Shown piece by piece: positions 14,788 through 24,095 of a stretch of DNA of 64,000 bases. The notes beneath the pieces are model-generated. The model ran no database searches. It was given only the letters and a program-made list of their open reading frames with translations, and was not told the origin of the DNA. Each line of letters starts with the position of its first letter. Position 1 is the stretch's first letter. The stretch covers positions 1 through 64,000 of the forward strand of contig CAZGVW010000141.1 of assembly GCA_964529265.1 (NCBI GenBank). The letters run 5' to 3'. The position numbers and the translations under genes are program-made. The DNA comes from CAZGVW01 sp964529265. Its GTDB lineage: Bacteria; Planctomycetota; Phycisphaerae; Phycisphaerales; UBA1924.

Positions 14788-17781
14788 TCACCTGGGCGCG
14801 GTGGTCTCACCGGCTTCGAGCCATTCGACGCGGTCGCGGGTGAGGTCCCAGCGGAGCAAGGCGCCTGTGAGCGGGCTGGATTGGCCGGCGTCGAACATGG
14901 TGACGAGGTTGCCGGGCGCGGCGAGCGCTTCGGCGACGCCGCTCGCGGCGTCATAGCGCAGGAGGTCGGCGATAAGGCGGCGGCCGCGCTGCGCAGCGTA
15001 GACGGCGCCCGCGGCTTCGACGCGCTCGAGCGTCCGCCGCTCGGCCATGGCGTCGCTTCCCGCGAGCCAGGCGTCAAGGCGCTCGCACTCCAGTTCGGTG
15101 ACGGATTCGCTCTGAGGCGGGCGCTGGCGCAGGCGGACGCGCTGGGCCATCATCGCGTGGCCTTCGGCGCGGTCGATGGTCATCGAGCCATCCCACTCGA
15201 AGAGTGTCGTCCCGCGGAGGGAGGCAGGCTCATCGTCCGGCGCGGGCTCGTCTTCGTCGGTCACGCGATCCTCGATGAGGAGCCTTCCGGCGCCGGGAAC
15301 GGTGAGCGTATCGGCCGCGGCGTCGGCGACGATGGTGGCGCCGGCGAGATGCAGCATGCGGATGAGCCGCAGGCCGCTCTCGGAGGCAGGATCAGGCTCA
15401 TACCGGCGCGATTCGGCGGTCGCGGGCTCGCCGCCTTCGAACTCGGTCACGGCGCCGAAGATGGTGGCGCGTTGGAGAATCGCCTGCGCGGCGCTGCGGC
15501 CGGCGTCGGCCTCGGCGGCGGCGTTGGGCGAGAGATCGAGGACGATGCGGTGGCCGCGGGCCTCGTCGCGCGCGACATCGTCCGGCTCGGCGGTGGCGAC
15601 ACAGGCGCCGACGAACTCGGCGCGGCCGGCGGCGTCGTCGTAGGTCATCGAGTTGCGCCACTCGATCTGGACGCGCTCGTAGCCGAAGGCGGCCTCGCGC
15701 GGCTGCGAGTAGTTGAAGACCCCGGCGCCATAGACCATGAGGCGGCGATCGTGCTCACCGAAGCGCATGGAGGCGCCGGAGATCGAGCCGCCCTGGCGGT
15801 GCGCCACGGCGGGCTCGCCCACGAGTTCGATCTCGCCTTTCTCGGCGTCGTAGCGCAGGCGGTCGGAGAGGAGTTCGAGGCCGTCGGGCCGGGCGAGGCG
15901 CACGGCGAAGTCGGCGGCGAACCGGCTGAGGCGCGTTTCACCCGAGGCATCCGTCTCAAAGTCGGCCTCGATCATCTCCGCGCTCAGGTTCGCATCGCTC
16001 CGCTCGCCGCGAACGCGGCCCTGCGCCGTTGCGGTGCGAGGAACGGCGCGGCCGTCGCGGGAGGACTGGGCGAACGCGGCGTCGATGCGATCGGCCATCA
16101 GGCGGCCATCCGGGCCGAGGTCAACGTGGGCCGAGCCATCGATGACGAGGCGCGCGATCGAGGGGTCGCCCGCGGGTGAGGCCGCGAAGACGGTCCGGAC
16201 GAAATCGCCCGCGGCGAGTGATTTCGCGTCGCGGGCCTCCACTCGGCCGTGGAAGAGGGCCTCGCGCAGCGGCGACGGCGCATCGAAGTCGATGGCGCCG
16301 TTGCGCGTTTCGAAGAGGAGGTCACAGTGATCCTGCCAGGCGATTTCGCGGCGGCGCGGCGGCTCGAAGGGGTCGGGGCCACCGGGCTGTGCGGCCTGAC
16401 CGATGGCGCGGAGGAGGCCGACGCCGCGGAGCGCGCCGATTCCTTCGCGCAGGAGGAGTTCGAAGCGTCCGCACTGGGCCTCGGCGACGTCGGGGAGCGT
16501 AAGGATGACGCCGCGAGGGCCCGGGCCGGTGAGGACGAGGCGGGAGGAGGTCAGGCCGTAATCGATTGCGGCCGCGATGGCCGAAGCGCCGGAGGCGTCA
16601 TCCTGCCCCCGGACGACGCCGGCCTGGGGCGAGGTGAAGCGCGCCGCGAGATGGTCGGCCGCGAGTTCGGGCGGCGATTCCTCCAGGGCATTCACGACGA
16701 GCGGGCCGGACCAGGTCAGCAGGATGGGCTCATCCGGCGCAGGCCGCGCGCCGCCCTGGCTGGAGGTCGCCGCGGCGGCATCCTGAGTCTGCTTGAATCG
16801 CAGATCGGAGACAGCGTCTGCCGGGAGGCGGCCATCCAGGAGGCGGGCCCAGACCAGGAGCGCATCGGAGCAGATCTCGCGGCCGCCGAAGGACAGCGAG
16901 ACATCGCCCTCGAACTCGGCGCGCTGCCATTGCTCCGCGGCGACGGGGGCGGGCCCATGCCCTGCGTCCGGCTCAGTACCCGCGGCGCCGGATGAACTGT
17001 CTTGAGAATCGCGGCGCCGGGGCGAGAATCGAATCTCACCATCGCGCTCGGTGCGGAGGTAAGCGAGGCGCTTGCCCGGCTCATCGATGTTGGCGCGCAG
17101 GCCGGTGAAGCGAACATCGAGGCCGCCGCCCCACGCTTTGACGGGATCGAGCGTCGAGAACTCCCCCACAAGGAGATCGAAGGACATCGAATCCGTGGCC
17201 AGTGTGAAGAGCGGCACGATGTCCGGGGCGAGATCGGGCGCAGTCCGGCCGTCTTCACCCGTGGGTCTCAGGCCTTCCGGCCACAGCCCTTCAGCGGTGG
17301 GCGCATCGAAGACACGGCACACGAGGTTGCCGACGAAGCGGCCGGACTGCGGCTCACCTGCGCCGGGCGGCTTGAGGCATGTCATTGAGTCAGCCTGCAC
17401 GTGCACAACGTGGCCGTTCTTGAAATGAAGAGCCGCCTGCGGGCGATTGACGAGGAAGCGGTGGCCCTCCTGCGGCTCGAATTGCTCGCCCACGAGTTCA
17501 TATGCGATGCGGGATGGATCGGAGCGATCCATGCCGACGATGCGCATGTCCTCGCCGAACTCGGCGATGTCCTGAATGCTGGTGGGCGCGCCGACAATCG
17601 GCCGGAGCGACGCGTCCGGCGCCGGGCCGAGATCGACGGCGGACACCCCGCCGGGGCCGGCGGCGCCTGCCCGCTCGGCCGGGCTCTTCTGCAGCGCGAC
17701 ATAGGTGGACCAGGCGCCGAGCGCCACGACGGCGACGGCGATCACCAGCGCCAAAGCGAGCCAGATCCGTCTGCCGCTCAT
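14788..17781 (-). CDS. giant LptC/OstA-like periplasmic protein
   Basis: The 997-residue protein has one N-terminal helix (RRIWLALALVIAVAVVALGAW), as in LptC. After it, many beta-jellyroll-like segments recur with the OstA/LptA style of ADSMTCL, LSDRLRYDAEKGEIELVG and MTYDDAAGRAEFVG. LptA and LptC normally have about 185-190 residues each and bridge LPS across the periplasm. This protein is five times longer, so one chain may supply several bridge modules. It follows kdsD by 38 bases. GAGG about 8 bases before the ATG at 17781 favours this start over the in-frame ATG at 17808. The LptA/C relationship is by fold pattern, not by high identity. Confidence 0.65.
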   Translation of the reverse strand: MSGRRIWLALALVIAVAVVALGAWSTYVALQKSPAERAGAAGPGGVSAVDLGPAPDASLRPIVGAPTSIQDIAEFGEDMRIVGMDRSDPSRIAYELVGEQFEPQEGHRFLVNRPQAALHFKNGHVVHVQADSMTCLKPPGAGEPQSGRFVGNLVCRVFDAPTAEGLWPEGLRPTGEDGRTAPDLAPDIVPLFTLATDSMSFDLLVGEFSTLDPVKAWGGGLDVRFTGLRANIDEPGKRLAYLRTERDGEIRFSPRRRDSQDSSSGAAGTEPDAGHGPAPVAAEQWQRAEFEGDVSLSFGGREICSDALLVWARLLDGRLPADAVSDLRFKQTQDAAAATSSQGGARPAPDEPILLTWSGPLVVNALEESPPELAADHLAARFTSPQAGVVRGQDDASGASAIAAAIDYGLTSSRLVLTGPGPRGVILTLPDVAEAQCGRFELLLREGIGALRGVGLLRAIGQAAQPGGPDPFEPPRRREIAWQDHCDLLFETRNGAIDFDAPSPLREALFHGRVEARDAKSLAAGDFVRTVFAASPAGDPSIARLVIDGSAHVDLGPDGRLMADRIDAAFAQSSRDGRAVPRTATAQGRVRGERSDANLSAEMIEADFETDASGETRLSRFAADFAVRLARPDGLELLSDRLRYDAEKGEIELVGEPAVAHRQGGSISGASMRFGEHDRRLMVYGAGVFNYSQPREAAFGYERVQIEWRNSMTYDDAAGRAEFVGACVATAEPDDVARDEARGHRIVLDLSPNAAAEADAGRSAAQAILQRATIFGAVTEFEGGEPATAESRRYEPDPASESGLRLIRMLHLAGATIVADAAADTLTVPGAGRLLIEDRVTDEDEPAPDDEPASLRGTTLFEWDGSMTIDRAEGHAMMAQRVRLRQRPPQSESVTELECERLDAWLAGSDAMAERRTLERVEAAGAVYAAQRGRRLIADLLRYDAASGVAEALAAPGNLVTMFDAGQSSPLTGALLRWDLTRDRVEWLEAGETTAPR

Positions 17782-17819
17782 CAGAGCCTCGTCCCCGGAG
17801 CGCGCCATCCTCGGCGCGA

Positions 17820-18905
17820 CTAGTCCTCGATCAGTTTCATGGCCATCAGGTCCTGCACATCGAGCACGCCCACGGGGCGGCCCATGTCATCGACGACAGG
17901 AATCTCGTCCTGCCGGTGCTCGCGCATCATCTGCACGGCGTCGCGCACGACGGCGGTGTGCGGAAGGGATCGCGGCGAGCGGGTCATCACGTCGCCAAGG
18001 CGCTTCGAATCAACGTCAGCCGGATCGCGCGCGACAAGGCGGCGCAGGTCGCCATCGGTGAAGATGCCGCTGAGCGCGCCGGCGCCGTTCACGACGACGA
18101 TCGCGCCGGGGCGGCGGCCGAGCGCTTCGGCGCTGCGCAGGGCGTCGCGCAGGAGCGTCGATTCGGAGACGATCGGCAGATTCCGGCCGGCGACGAATCG
18201 CAGGATCTCGACGACGGGGCGCAGCTGGTCGCCGAGGGCGCCGCCGGGGTGCCGCTTCAGGAAGTCATCGGCGCTGAAGGCGCGGCGGCGGCTGACGGCG
18301 AGGGCCAGGGCGTCGCCGAGGGCGAGCATGGCGGTGGTGGAGCTGGTGGGCGCGAGCGTGAGCGAGCAGGCTTCCTCCACGACGCCGATGCCGAGGCTGA
18401 CGGTCGAGAGGCGCTCGAGCGCGGAGCCGCCGCGGCCGGTGGTGATGGAAATGATTGGCACGCCATCCTGTCGCAGGATGGAGGCAAGGGCGACGACCTC
18501 GGCCGTGCCGCCGGAATAGGAGAGGGCGAGGAGGCAATCGCCGGCGCGGAGGCGGCCGAGATCGCCGTGGACGGCGTCGGCGGGGTGGAGCCAGTGGGAG
18601 GGGGCGCCGAGGCTGGCCAGTGTGGCGGAGATCTTCTGCCCGATGAGGCCGGATTTGCCCATGCCGGTGACGACGACGGAGCCGCCGCGATCCGCGGCGG
18701 CGGTGAGCAGATCGACGGCGCGGGCGAAGGAGGCATCGAGCCCGGCCGCGACGCGGAGCACGGCTTCGGCCTCGGCGCGGAGGGCGCGGGCAGCGAACTC
18801 GAGTTCCGCGGCTGGGGCGTCCGGGCGGTCCGCAGGGTGCGAGTCGGCGTCCGGACCGAGCGTCGGAACCTGCACTGGCCTCGATGTGGCGCCTGTACGG
18901 GTCAT
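17820..18905 (-). CDS. kdsD: D-arabinose 5-phosphate isomerase
   Basis: KdsD makes D-arabinose 5-phosphate from ribulose 5-phosphate, the first committed step of Kdo synthesis for LPS. The SIS domain (about 70-200) contains TGMGKSGLIGQKISATLASL, HPADAVHGDLG and LSYSGGTAEV. A linker with FSADDFLKRHPGGALG leads to two CBS domains (about 230-360). The 361-residue length includes a 35-residue N-terminal extension relative to E. coli KdsD. It is upstream of and probably cotranscribed with the OstA-like gene, as kdsD is with lptC in many Gram-negatives. Divergent from scpA. Confidence 0.93.
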   Translation of the reverse strand: MTRTGATSRPVQVPTLGPDADSHPADRPDAPAAELEFAARALRAEAEAVLRVAAGLDASFARAVDLLTAAADRGGSVVVTGMGKSGLIGQKISATLASLGAPSHWLHPADAVHGDLGRLRAGDCLLALSYSGGTAEVVALASILRQDGVPIISITTGRGGSALERLSTVSLGIGVVEEACSLTLAPTSSTTAMLALGDALALAVSRRRAFSADDFLKRHPGGALGDQLRPVVEILRFVAGRNLPIVSESTLLRDALRSAEALGRRPGAIVVVNGAGALSGIFTDGDLRRLVARDPADVDSKRLGDVMTRSPRSLPHTAVVRDAVQMMREHRQDEIPVVDDMGRPVGVLDVQDLMAMKLIED

Positions 18906-18913
18906 TGGCCGAA

Positions 18914-18919
18914 AGTGTA
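18914..18919 (-). promoter_or_regulatory. TACACT -10-like box before kdsD
   Basis: On the minus strand TACACT lies 8 bases before the kdsD ATG, with no ribosome-binding site between. It fits a leaderless transcript. Confidence 0.45.
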
Positions 18920-18976
18920 CCCTTGGCGCAGGGCGCGGGCCGTTTCCGCCCCGATTGGTCCAGCCACGCCGCCCCG

Positions 18977-19864
18977 ATGCTGACGGAAGACTACAGAGTC
19001 CGGCTTGACGCCTTCGAGGGGCCCCTCGACCTGCTGCTGTACCTCATCCGGCGGGCGGAGGTGGACGTTACGGACATTCCGATTTCGACGATCGCCGACC
19101 AGTACCTGGCGCATCTGGCGGGGCTGGAGCACATCGATATCGACGTGGCGGGCGAGTTCCTGGTGATGGCGGCGACGCTGATGGAGATCAAGTCGCGGAT
19201 GCTCTCGCCGCGGAGGGCGGGCGACGCGGCGGGCGAGGGAGAGCAGGGGGGAGCGGAGGGCGGGGCGGACACGGTGGCCGCGGCGCTGACGGAAGATCCG
19301 CGGGCCGAACTGGTTCAGCAGCTGCTGGAGTTCAAGCGCTCGCGCGATGCGGCGACAGCGCTCGACCGGCTTCGGGATGAGTGGGCGCGACGGTTTCCGA
19401 CTGCATCGCTGGCGCACGACCGGGATGCGCTGCGCGAGGCCATCGCCGAGCAAGCGGCGGACCTCGATATGGAGGACTTGGGGCTCTTTGACCTGGTGGA
19501 GGCGTTCGAGCGCATCGCGCGGCAGGTGAACTTCGAGGCGCTGGGCGCGCACCACATCGGCGCCGAGGAAGATGTGCCGATCGAGGTGCACGCGGAGGAC
19601 ATTCTCGACCAGTTGCGGCGCGGCGTGGGTGCGAGCGATGAATCGGGCGAGGCGAAGCGGGGCGAGACGACGTTCCGCGCGCTGCTCACGGGGCGGACGC
19701 GAACGGAGATGATCGGGCTGTTTCTGGCGCTGCTGGAGTTGATCCGGCGGCGCGCGATTCGCGCTGCGCAGGATTCTCCGGGCGGGGAGATTCTGATTCG
19801 GCTGTGCGAGGAGACGGGCGGGGCCGCGCAGGCGGGCGCGGAAGCGTCATCCCCCGCGACGTGA
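18977..19864 (+). CDS. scpA: segregation and condensation protein A
   Basis: ScpA is the kleisin of the bacterial SMC condensin and links Smc heads with ScpB on the nucleoid. The 295-residue protein starts MLTEDYRVRLDAFEGPLDLLLYLI, the family N-terminal signature, followed by EVDVTDIPISTIADQYL and FLVMAATLMEIKSRMLSP. An acidic, Gly-rich linker (about 80-105) leads to the C-terminal winged helix (RTEMIGLFLALLELIRRRAIRA). The start was set at the ATG of that signature; upstream codons overlap the kdsD promoter. scpB and smc are not in the window. It overlaps the convergent next gene by 18 bases. Confidence 0.9.
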   Translation: MLTEDYRVRLDAFEGPLDLLLYLIRRAEVDVTDIPISTIADQYLAHLAGLEHIDIDVAGEFLVMAATLMEIKSRMLSPRRAGDAAGEGEQGGAEGGADTVAAALTEDPRAELVQQLLEFKRSRDAATALDRLRDEWARRFPTASLAHDRDALREAIAEQAADLDMEDLGLFDLVEAFERIARQVNFEALGAHHIGAEEDVPIEVHAEDILDQLRRGVGASDESGEAKRGETTFRALLTGRTRTEMIGLFLALLELIRRRAIRAAQDSPGGEILIRLCEETGGAAQAGAEASSPAT

Positions 19865-20719
19865 GGCGTGTTCGGAGTCATCGGGGGCGGCGCCTTTGCA
19901 GGCGGCGAGCATTTCGGAAAGCGCAGCCGCGGTGGCTTCGGCTTCCGATTTCAGCCGCATCTGCACTTCCATAATGGCGCGAACATCGTCCGCGAGGCGA
20001 TCGGCCTCGGAGATGGCTTCGCGCACGAGGGCGAATCGCGGATCGGTCTCGGCGGAGGTGAGGGCCTCGTCGAGGCGGAGGAGGATGTCGGCGGCGCGGC
20101 GATCGATGTTCTCCATCGAGGCGCCGGTGCGCTGGAGGAGGTCGTCGAGGGCTTCCTGGCGCTCAGCGGCGAACTGCTCGATGCGCACCTGGGTTTGTTT
20201 GAGGCGCTGTTCGCTGTAGGAGAGTCCTGCTTCGACGGAGCGCTCGGCGCGGCGGATGCGCTCTTCGAGATCGGTGAGACGCGTGTTGACGGCTTCCTCC
20301 GCGGCGATGAGGCGCTGCTCGGCGACCTTGACGACGTCTTCAAGCGTGGCCTTCAGGCGGTCGGATGCTGATTCGGCGATTGAATCCGCCTCGGCCTGCA
20401 GGCGTTCGAGGAGGGCGGCCTTTTCGCACGTCTGGGCGCTGAGGCGCCGGGCCTCCGCGGCTTCTTTCTCTGTGACGGAAAGGAGCCGGGCCGCGGCTTC
20501 GAGTTCGCGGCGGGTGCGGGCCTCGAGGGCGGGGAGGTCGCCCATGCGTTCCGAGACGCCGCGGGCCTCCTCGGCGACGGCGCCGGCGCGCTCGATGACG
20601 GCCCGGAGCTGGTCCACGTAGCGGGCGAAGGCGGCCTCATCGACGATGCGAGGGGAAACGAAGACATCGGCGCCGAGTGATGGATTGCGTGCGGGGCGTG
20701 TCTGGGCGGCCATGGGCAT
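19847..20719 (-). CDS. long coiled-coil protein of unknown function
   Basis: The 290-residue protein is nearly all predicted coiled coil (about 35-275), rich in Glu, Ala, Arg and Leu, with no signal peptide or membrane helix. Two ATGs two codons apart (20719, 20713) can start it. The open frame continues upstream for hundreds of codons but opposite real genes, so that part is not coding. It converges on scpA and is divergent from the pseudouridine synthase gene. A structural or chromosome-associated role beside a condensin subunit would be a guess. Confidence 0.6.
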   Translation of the reverse strand: MPMAAQTRPARNPSLGADVFVSPRIVDEAAFARYVDQLRAVIERAGAVAEEARGVSERMGDLPALEARTRRELEAAARLLSVTEKEAAEARRLSAQTCEKAALLERLQAEADSIAESASDRLKATLEDVVKVAEQRLIAAEEAVNTRLTDLEERIRRAERSVEAGLSYSEQRLKQTQVRIEQFAAERQEALDDLLQRTGASMENIDRRAADILLRLDEALTSAETDPRFALVREAISEADRLADDVRAIMEVQMRLKSEAEATAAALSEMLAACKGAAPDDSEHASRRGG

Positions 20720-20834
20720 GCGAGGGGCTCCGGGAATCGACGGGCTTGAGTGGTCAGATCGGTCGGAGGAAGGCCGCGGCCGCATAACGGCGGGAGGAGT
20801 TGGGGGCGGCGGTCTGGCGACGCGATCGGGCCGA

Positions 20835-20840
20835 TACGAT
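20835..20840 (+). promoter_or_regulatory. TACGAT -10-like box before the RsuA/RluB-type gene
   Basis: TACGAT ends 6 bases before the ATG at 20847; no Shine-Dalgarno is present. Confidence 0.4.
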
Positions 20841-20846
20841 TGGGCG

Positions 20847-21716
20847 ATGACCCCCCGCGACAACGGCGATCGGGACGACCTTCGGGACGCTTCCCGTGGC
20901 GTGCGGCTCCAGAAGGCCCTTGCCGAGGCGGGGGTGGCATCGCGCCGGCGGTGTGAGGAACTGGTGGCGGAGGGGAAGGTGCGTGTGAACGGCCGGGTCG
21001 TGACCGAACTGCCGGCGTGGGTGGATCCCGAGAAGGACCAGATCGAGGTGGGGGGGCGACCTCTGAGGCCCCCGGCGAGACCGGTGTACGTGATGCTGTA
21101 CAAGCCCAAGGGGTACGTCAGCACTCTGGAGGATCCGGAGGGCAGGCCGACCATCGGAGAACTGGTGAAACACCCCTCCGGGACACGGCTGTTCCCGGTG
21201 GGCCGCCTGGAGTTCGATGCGCTGGGCCTGCTCCTCATGACCAACGATGGGGAACTGGCCAACCGGCTGACGCACCCGCGCTTCGGTGTGGAGCGCGTGT
21301 ACCTCGCCACGGTGAAGGGCTTTGTGAAAGAGGAGTCGCTTCCCGAGATCGAGAGGGCGCTTTCTGCGGCGGGCTCGCGGGCGCCCGGGAAGGGGCCGGC
21401 GTCTCGCCGGAAGCCGCCGGTGCGGGTCGAGATCTTCAAGCGCGAGCCGGCGCGCACGGCGCTCACGCTGCGTCTGACGGGCGCGAGCGCCGCGGATATC
21501 GAGGAGCGGCTGGATCGAGCCGGGCATCGAGTCAAGAAGCTGGTGCGCGTGGCCGTCGGGCCGGTGCAACTGAAGCGGCTGCGGGTGGGAGAGTGGCGCG
21601 ACCTCGATCTGGCGGAAGTGCAGCGTCTGAAGCGGACAGCGTTCGCGGGCGAGCCCGCGAAGGCGGCGAAGAAGAAGCCAAAGAGAAAGCCGCGGAAGGG
21701 GAGCGTGCGCGCATGA
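20847..21716 (+). CDS. RsuA/RluB/RluE-family pseudouridine synthase
   Basis: The 289-residue enzyme isomerises a uridine in rRNA. The S4 RNA-binding domain is at about 18-75 (RLQKALAEAGVASRRRCEELV, KVRVNGRVV). The catalytic domain has YKPKGYVST, then FPVGRLEFDALGLLLMTNDG with the catalytic Asp in GRLEFD, and NRLTHPRFGVERVYLATV. The C-terminus is a Lys-rich tail (AKKKPKRKPRKG). The size and S4 domain fit RluB-type, but target-site specificity cannot be read. Its stop overlaps the start of the YihY gene (ATGA). Confidence 0.92.
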   Translation: MTPRDNGDRDDLRDASRGVRLQKALAEAGVASRRRCEELVAEGKVRVNGRVVTELPAWVDPEKDQIEVGGRPLRPPARPVYVMLYKPKGYVSTLEDPEGRPTIGELVKHPSGTRLFPVGRLEFDALGLLLMTNDGELANRLTHPRFGVERVYLATVKGFVKEESLPEIERALSAAGSRAPGKGPASRRKPPVRVEIFKREPARTALTLRLTGASAADIEERLDRAGHRVKKLVRVAVGPVQLKRLRVGEWRDLDLAEVQRLKRTAFAGEPAKAAKKKPKRKPRKGSVRA

Positions 21717-23143
21717 CGGCGGCGGCGGGCATCATTCAGCGCATGCGGCGGCTGGTGGCGGAGGCGGATCACTCCGTGCCGGATCGGCTTCGCCCCGCGG
21801 TCGCGATTCTGCGCACCGGGCGGGTCGCGGCGCGGGGCCTGGTGAAGGACCGCGCGCCGCAGATGGCCGCGGCGCTGGCGTACCGGACGGTCTTCAGCCT
21901 GATTCCGGTGCTCGTGTTGGGGCTGGTCGTGCTGGGCTCGTTCTACGGGCCGACGGCGATCGAGAGGCCGCTGGACAAGATGCTGACGTACTTCGGGCTC
22001 AGCGATATGGCGATGCAGCCCGCGCCGGAGGGCGTCGCGCCTGAAGGCGCCGAGGGTCTCGACCCGGCCGCGGGTTCGGCTCAAGACCAGACGATGCGCA
22101 CCGCCGCGGATTGGATCGAGTCGCTGGTCGATCGCGTCCGCGGGATCAACTTCGCCGCGATCGGCGTGGTGGGGCTGATCTTGCTCATGTATGCGGCGTT
22201 CTCGCTGCTCATCGAAATCGAGCGGGCGTTCAACATCGTGTACAACGCGCCGGCGAACCGGCGGCTGCTGACCCGCATCGTGAACTACTGGGCGGTGCTC
22301 ACGCTCGGACCGCTCGGGCTCATCGCCAGTTTTTACGCGGCGGAGCGGCTGAACGCCGCGTTCACCGGCGCCGGTGGCGTGACTGCGGAGATTCTGGGCC
22401 AGGTGCTCATGTTCCTGGTCTCGTGGCTCGTGCTGCTGCTTGCCTACTCGCTGCTGCCCAATACACGGGTGCATAAGCGACCCGCGGCGATCGGGGCGTT
22501 CGTCGGGGCCCTGCTCTGGGAGGTGAGCAAGTGGGGTTTCGGCGTGTACCTCTCCTTCGCGACGGGCAACAGCGTTTTCTACGGCTCGCTCGGCCTGATC
22601 CCGGTGTTCCTGCTGTGGGTCTACATCACCTGGCTGTGCGTGATCTTCGGGCTCGAGATGGCGTTCGCCCTGCAGACGGTGGCCACGGGGGCGGATGTCA
22701 CTCAGGCGGAGAAACGCACGGCGGGAGAAATCGTGGAGGCCGCGGCGCTGGTGAGCATCATGCGGGCCGCGGGGGCGCGGTTCGCGAAGGGCGAGGTTTC
22801 CGACCAGGCCGATCTCGCGACCGAGGCCGGCGTGGCCGAGACTGCCGCGGCGCGAATGGTTGACCTGCTCGTAACCCGGGGGCTGCTGCGGCGGGTGGAA
22901 TCGCCGCGGGATGAAGATGAGGCCGCGGCTGACGAGGACCGGGCGGCCCTCACGCTCGGCCGACCGCCCGAGGCCATCGCCGTGGCGGACATCCTGCACC
23001 TTGCGCACGAGATCACCGGCGGTGTGGGCGCGGGGGATGAACACGCTGTGCTCCAGCGGCTCAGGCAAGCGCAGATCGACGCCGTCAGGAACATGACCCT
23101 CGCCGATGTTCTGAGGGAGGACGCCACGAAAACCCGATCATGA
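21713..23143 (+). CDS. YihY/BrkB-family inner-membrane protein
   Basis: The 476-residue protein has six hydrophobic segments between about 55 and 320. The family signature MAAALAYRTVFSLIPVLVL is near the N-terminus and NSVFYGSLGLIPVFLLWVYITW near residue 295. Between helices 1 and 2 is an extra 60-residue Pro/Ala-rich loop. The C-terminal 150 residues form a soluble winged-helix-like region (QADLATEAGVAETAAARMVDLLVTRGLLRRV), as in longer members of the family. BrkB-like proteins were once called ribonuclease BN; that activity belongs to another protein and the real function is unsettled. Translation is coupled to the upstream synthase by a 4-base overlap. Confidence 0.88.
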   Translation: MTAAAGIIQRMRRLVAEADHSVPDRLRPAVAILRTGRVAARGLVKDRAPQMAAALAYRTVFSLIPVLVLGLVVLGSFYGPTAIERPLDKMLTYFGLSDMAMQPAPEGVAPEGAEGLDPAAGSAQDQTMRTAADWIESLVDRVRGINFAAIGVVGLILLMYAAFSLLIEIERAFNIVYNAPANRRLLTRIVNYWAVLTLGPLGLIASFYAAERLNAAFTGAGGVTAEILGQVLMFLVSWLVLLLAYSLLPNTRVHKRPAAIGAFVGALLWEVSKWGFGVYLSFATGNSVFYGSLGLIPVFLLWVYITWLCVIFGLEMAFALQTVATGADVTQAEKRTAGEIVEAAALVSIMRAAGARFAKGEVSDQADLATEAGVAETAAARMVDLLVTRGLLRRVESPRDEDEAAADEDRAALTLGRPPEAIAVADILHLAHEITGGVGAGDEHAVLQRLRQAQIDAVRNMTLADVLREDATKTRS

Positions 23144-23182
23144 TGGGCCGGGCCCATACGATCACGACCGGACAGCGCCCCG

Positions 23183-24091
23183 ATGCTCGTTTACCTGAAC
23201 AACAGACTGGTTCCCGAGCAGGAAGCCCGTGTTTCCGTCTTCGACCGCGGCTTCCTCCTCGGCGATGCGATCTACGAGGGACTGCGCTCGACCCGCGGCC
23301 ACATCATCGCCGTGCGCGCGCACATCGAACGGATGCGCCGCGGCGCGCGCGAGGTCGGCCTGAGCGGCTTCGACCCATCTGCCTTTGAGGCGGTCAGTCG
23401 CCAGCTCCTTGACGCCAATCGCCTGAGGGATGCATTCATCTACTGGCAGGTCACGCGCGGGGCGCCGCTTCCCGGACAGCCGTGGCGTCAGCGGGTTCCC
23501 TCACCCGGACCCCCGACCACCTTTGCCTATGCGGCGCCGCTTCCCGCCCTGCCGGAGGCCTCATCCAACCCGACGCCGGCCACCCGGACGGCGGCTGTGC
23601 TGACGGACAAGCGATGGTTGCTCGGGCACATCAAGGCGACGTCGCTGCTGGGCGGAGTGGTCGCCGCGATTGAGGCGGACCGGGAGGGGTTTGAGGACGC
23701 GATTCTCGTGCGCGACGGCCTCGTTGCGGAGTCCGTCGCGGCGAACGTGATGATCGTGCGCGACGGGCGCGTGGCGACGCCTGCTCTCGACTCCGCGCCG
23801 ATCCTGGCCGGCGTGACGCGCGACCTGCTGGTGAGGGCGGATCGATCGATCGAAGAGCGGTCCATCGCTGAAGCGGAGTTGCAGGCCGCGGACGAGATCC
23901 TGCTCGTTGGCACGACAACACTCGTCACGTCCATCACTCGCCTGGGCGATCGCGTGGTCGGCGATGGGCGCCCGGGGCCGGTCGGACGACGCCTCCTGCG
24001 GACGCTGCTCGAGACCATCGAGCAGGAGCGCGACGCCTCGGCCCGGCCGGCGCCTGCGGCGGCCGCGGGGGTCGGCGCCCGCGTACACTGA
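23183..24091 (+). CDS. class IV PLP aminotransferase (D-amino-acid / branched-chain type)
   Basis: The 302-residue enzyme has VFDRGFLLGDAIYEGLRS at the N-terminus, the PLP Lys in LLGHIKATSLLGG (about 151), and LVAESVAANVMIVRDGRVAT with PLDSAPILAGVTRD-like sequence for cofactor phosphate binding. Class IV enzymes include D-alanine transaminase, branched-chain transaminase and aminodeoxychorismate lyase. The short length and N-terminus favour a D-amino-acid transaminase, which could supply D-Glu or D-Ala for peptidoglycan. A TACGAT box lies 22 bases upstream. It is followed after 4 bases by coaX. Confidence 0.8.
   Translation: MLVYLNNRLVPEQEARVSVFDRGFLLGDAIYEGLRSTRGHIIAVRAHIERMRRGAREVGLSGFDPSAFEAVSRQLLDANRLRDAFIYWQVTRGAPLPGQPWRQRVPSPGPPTTFAYAAPLPALPEASSNPTPATRTAAVLTDKRWLLGHIKATSLLGGVVAAIEADREGFEDAILVRDGLVAESVAANVMIVRDGRVATPALDSAPILAGVTRDLLVRADRSIEERSIAEAELQAADEILLVGTTTLVTSITRLGDRVVGDGRPGPVGRRLLRTLLETIEQERDASARPAPAAAAGVGARVH
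24084..24089 (+). promoter_or_regulatory. TACACT -10-like box before coaX
   Basis: TACACT ends 6 bases before the GTG of coaX and lies within the last codons of the aminotransferase gene. It may give coaX an internal leaderless promoter. Confidence 0.35.
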
Positions 24092-24095
24092 GGCG

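Noticed and set aside
19847..23068. A 1073-codon open frame on the minus strand
   Set aside because: Only the part up to 20719 has coding character; the rest lies opposite the pseudouridine synthase and YihY genes and is low-complexity Arg/Pro sequence caused by high GC.
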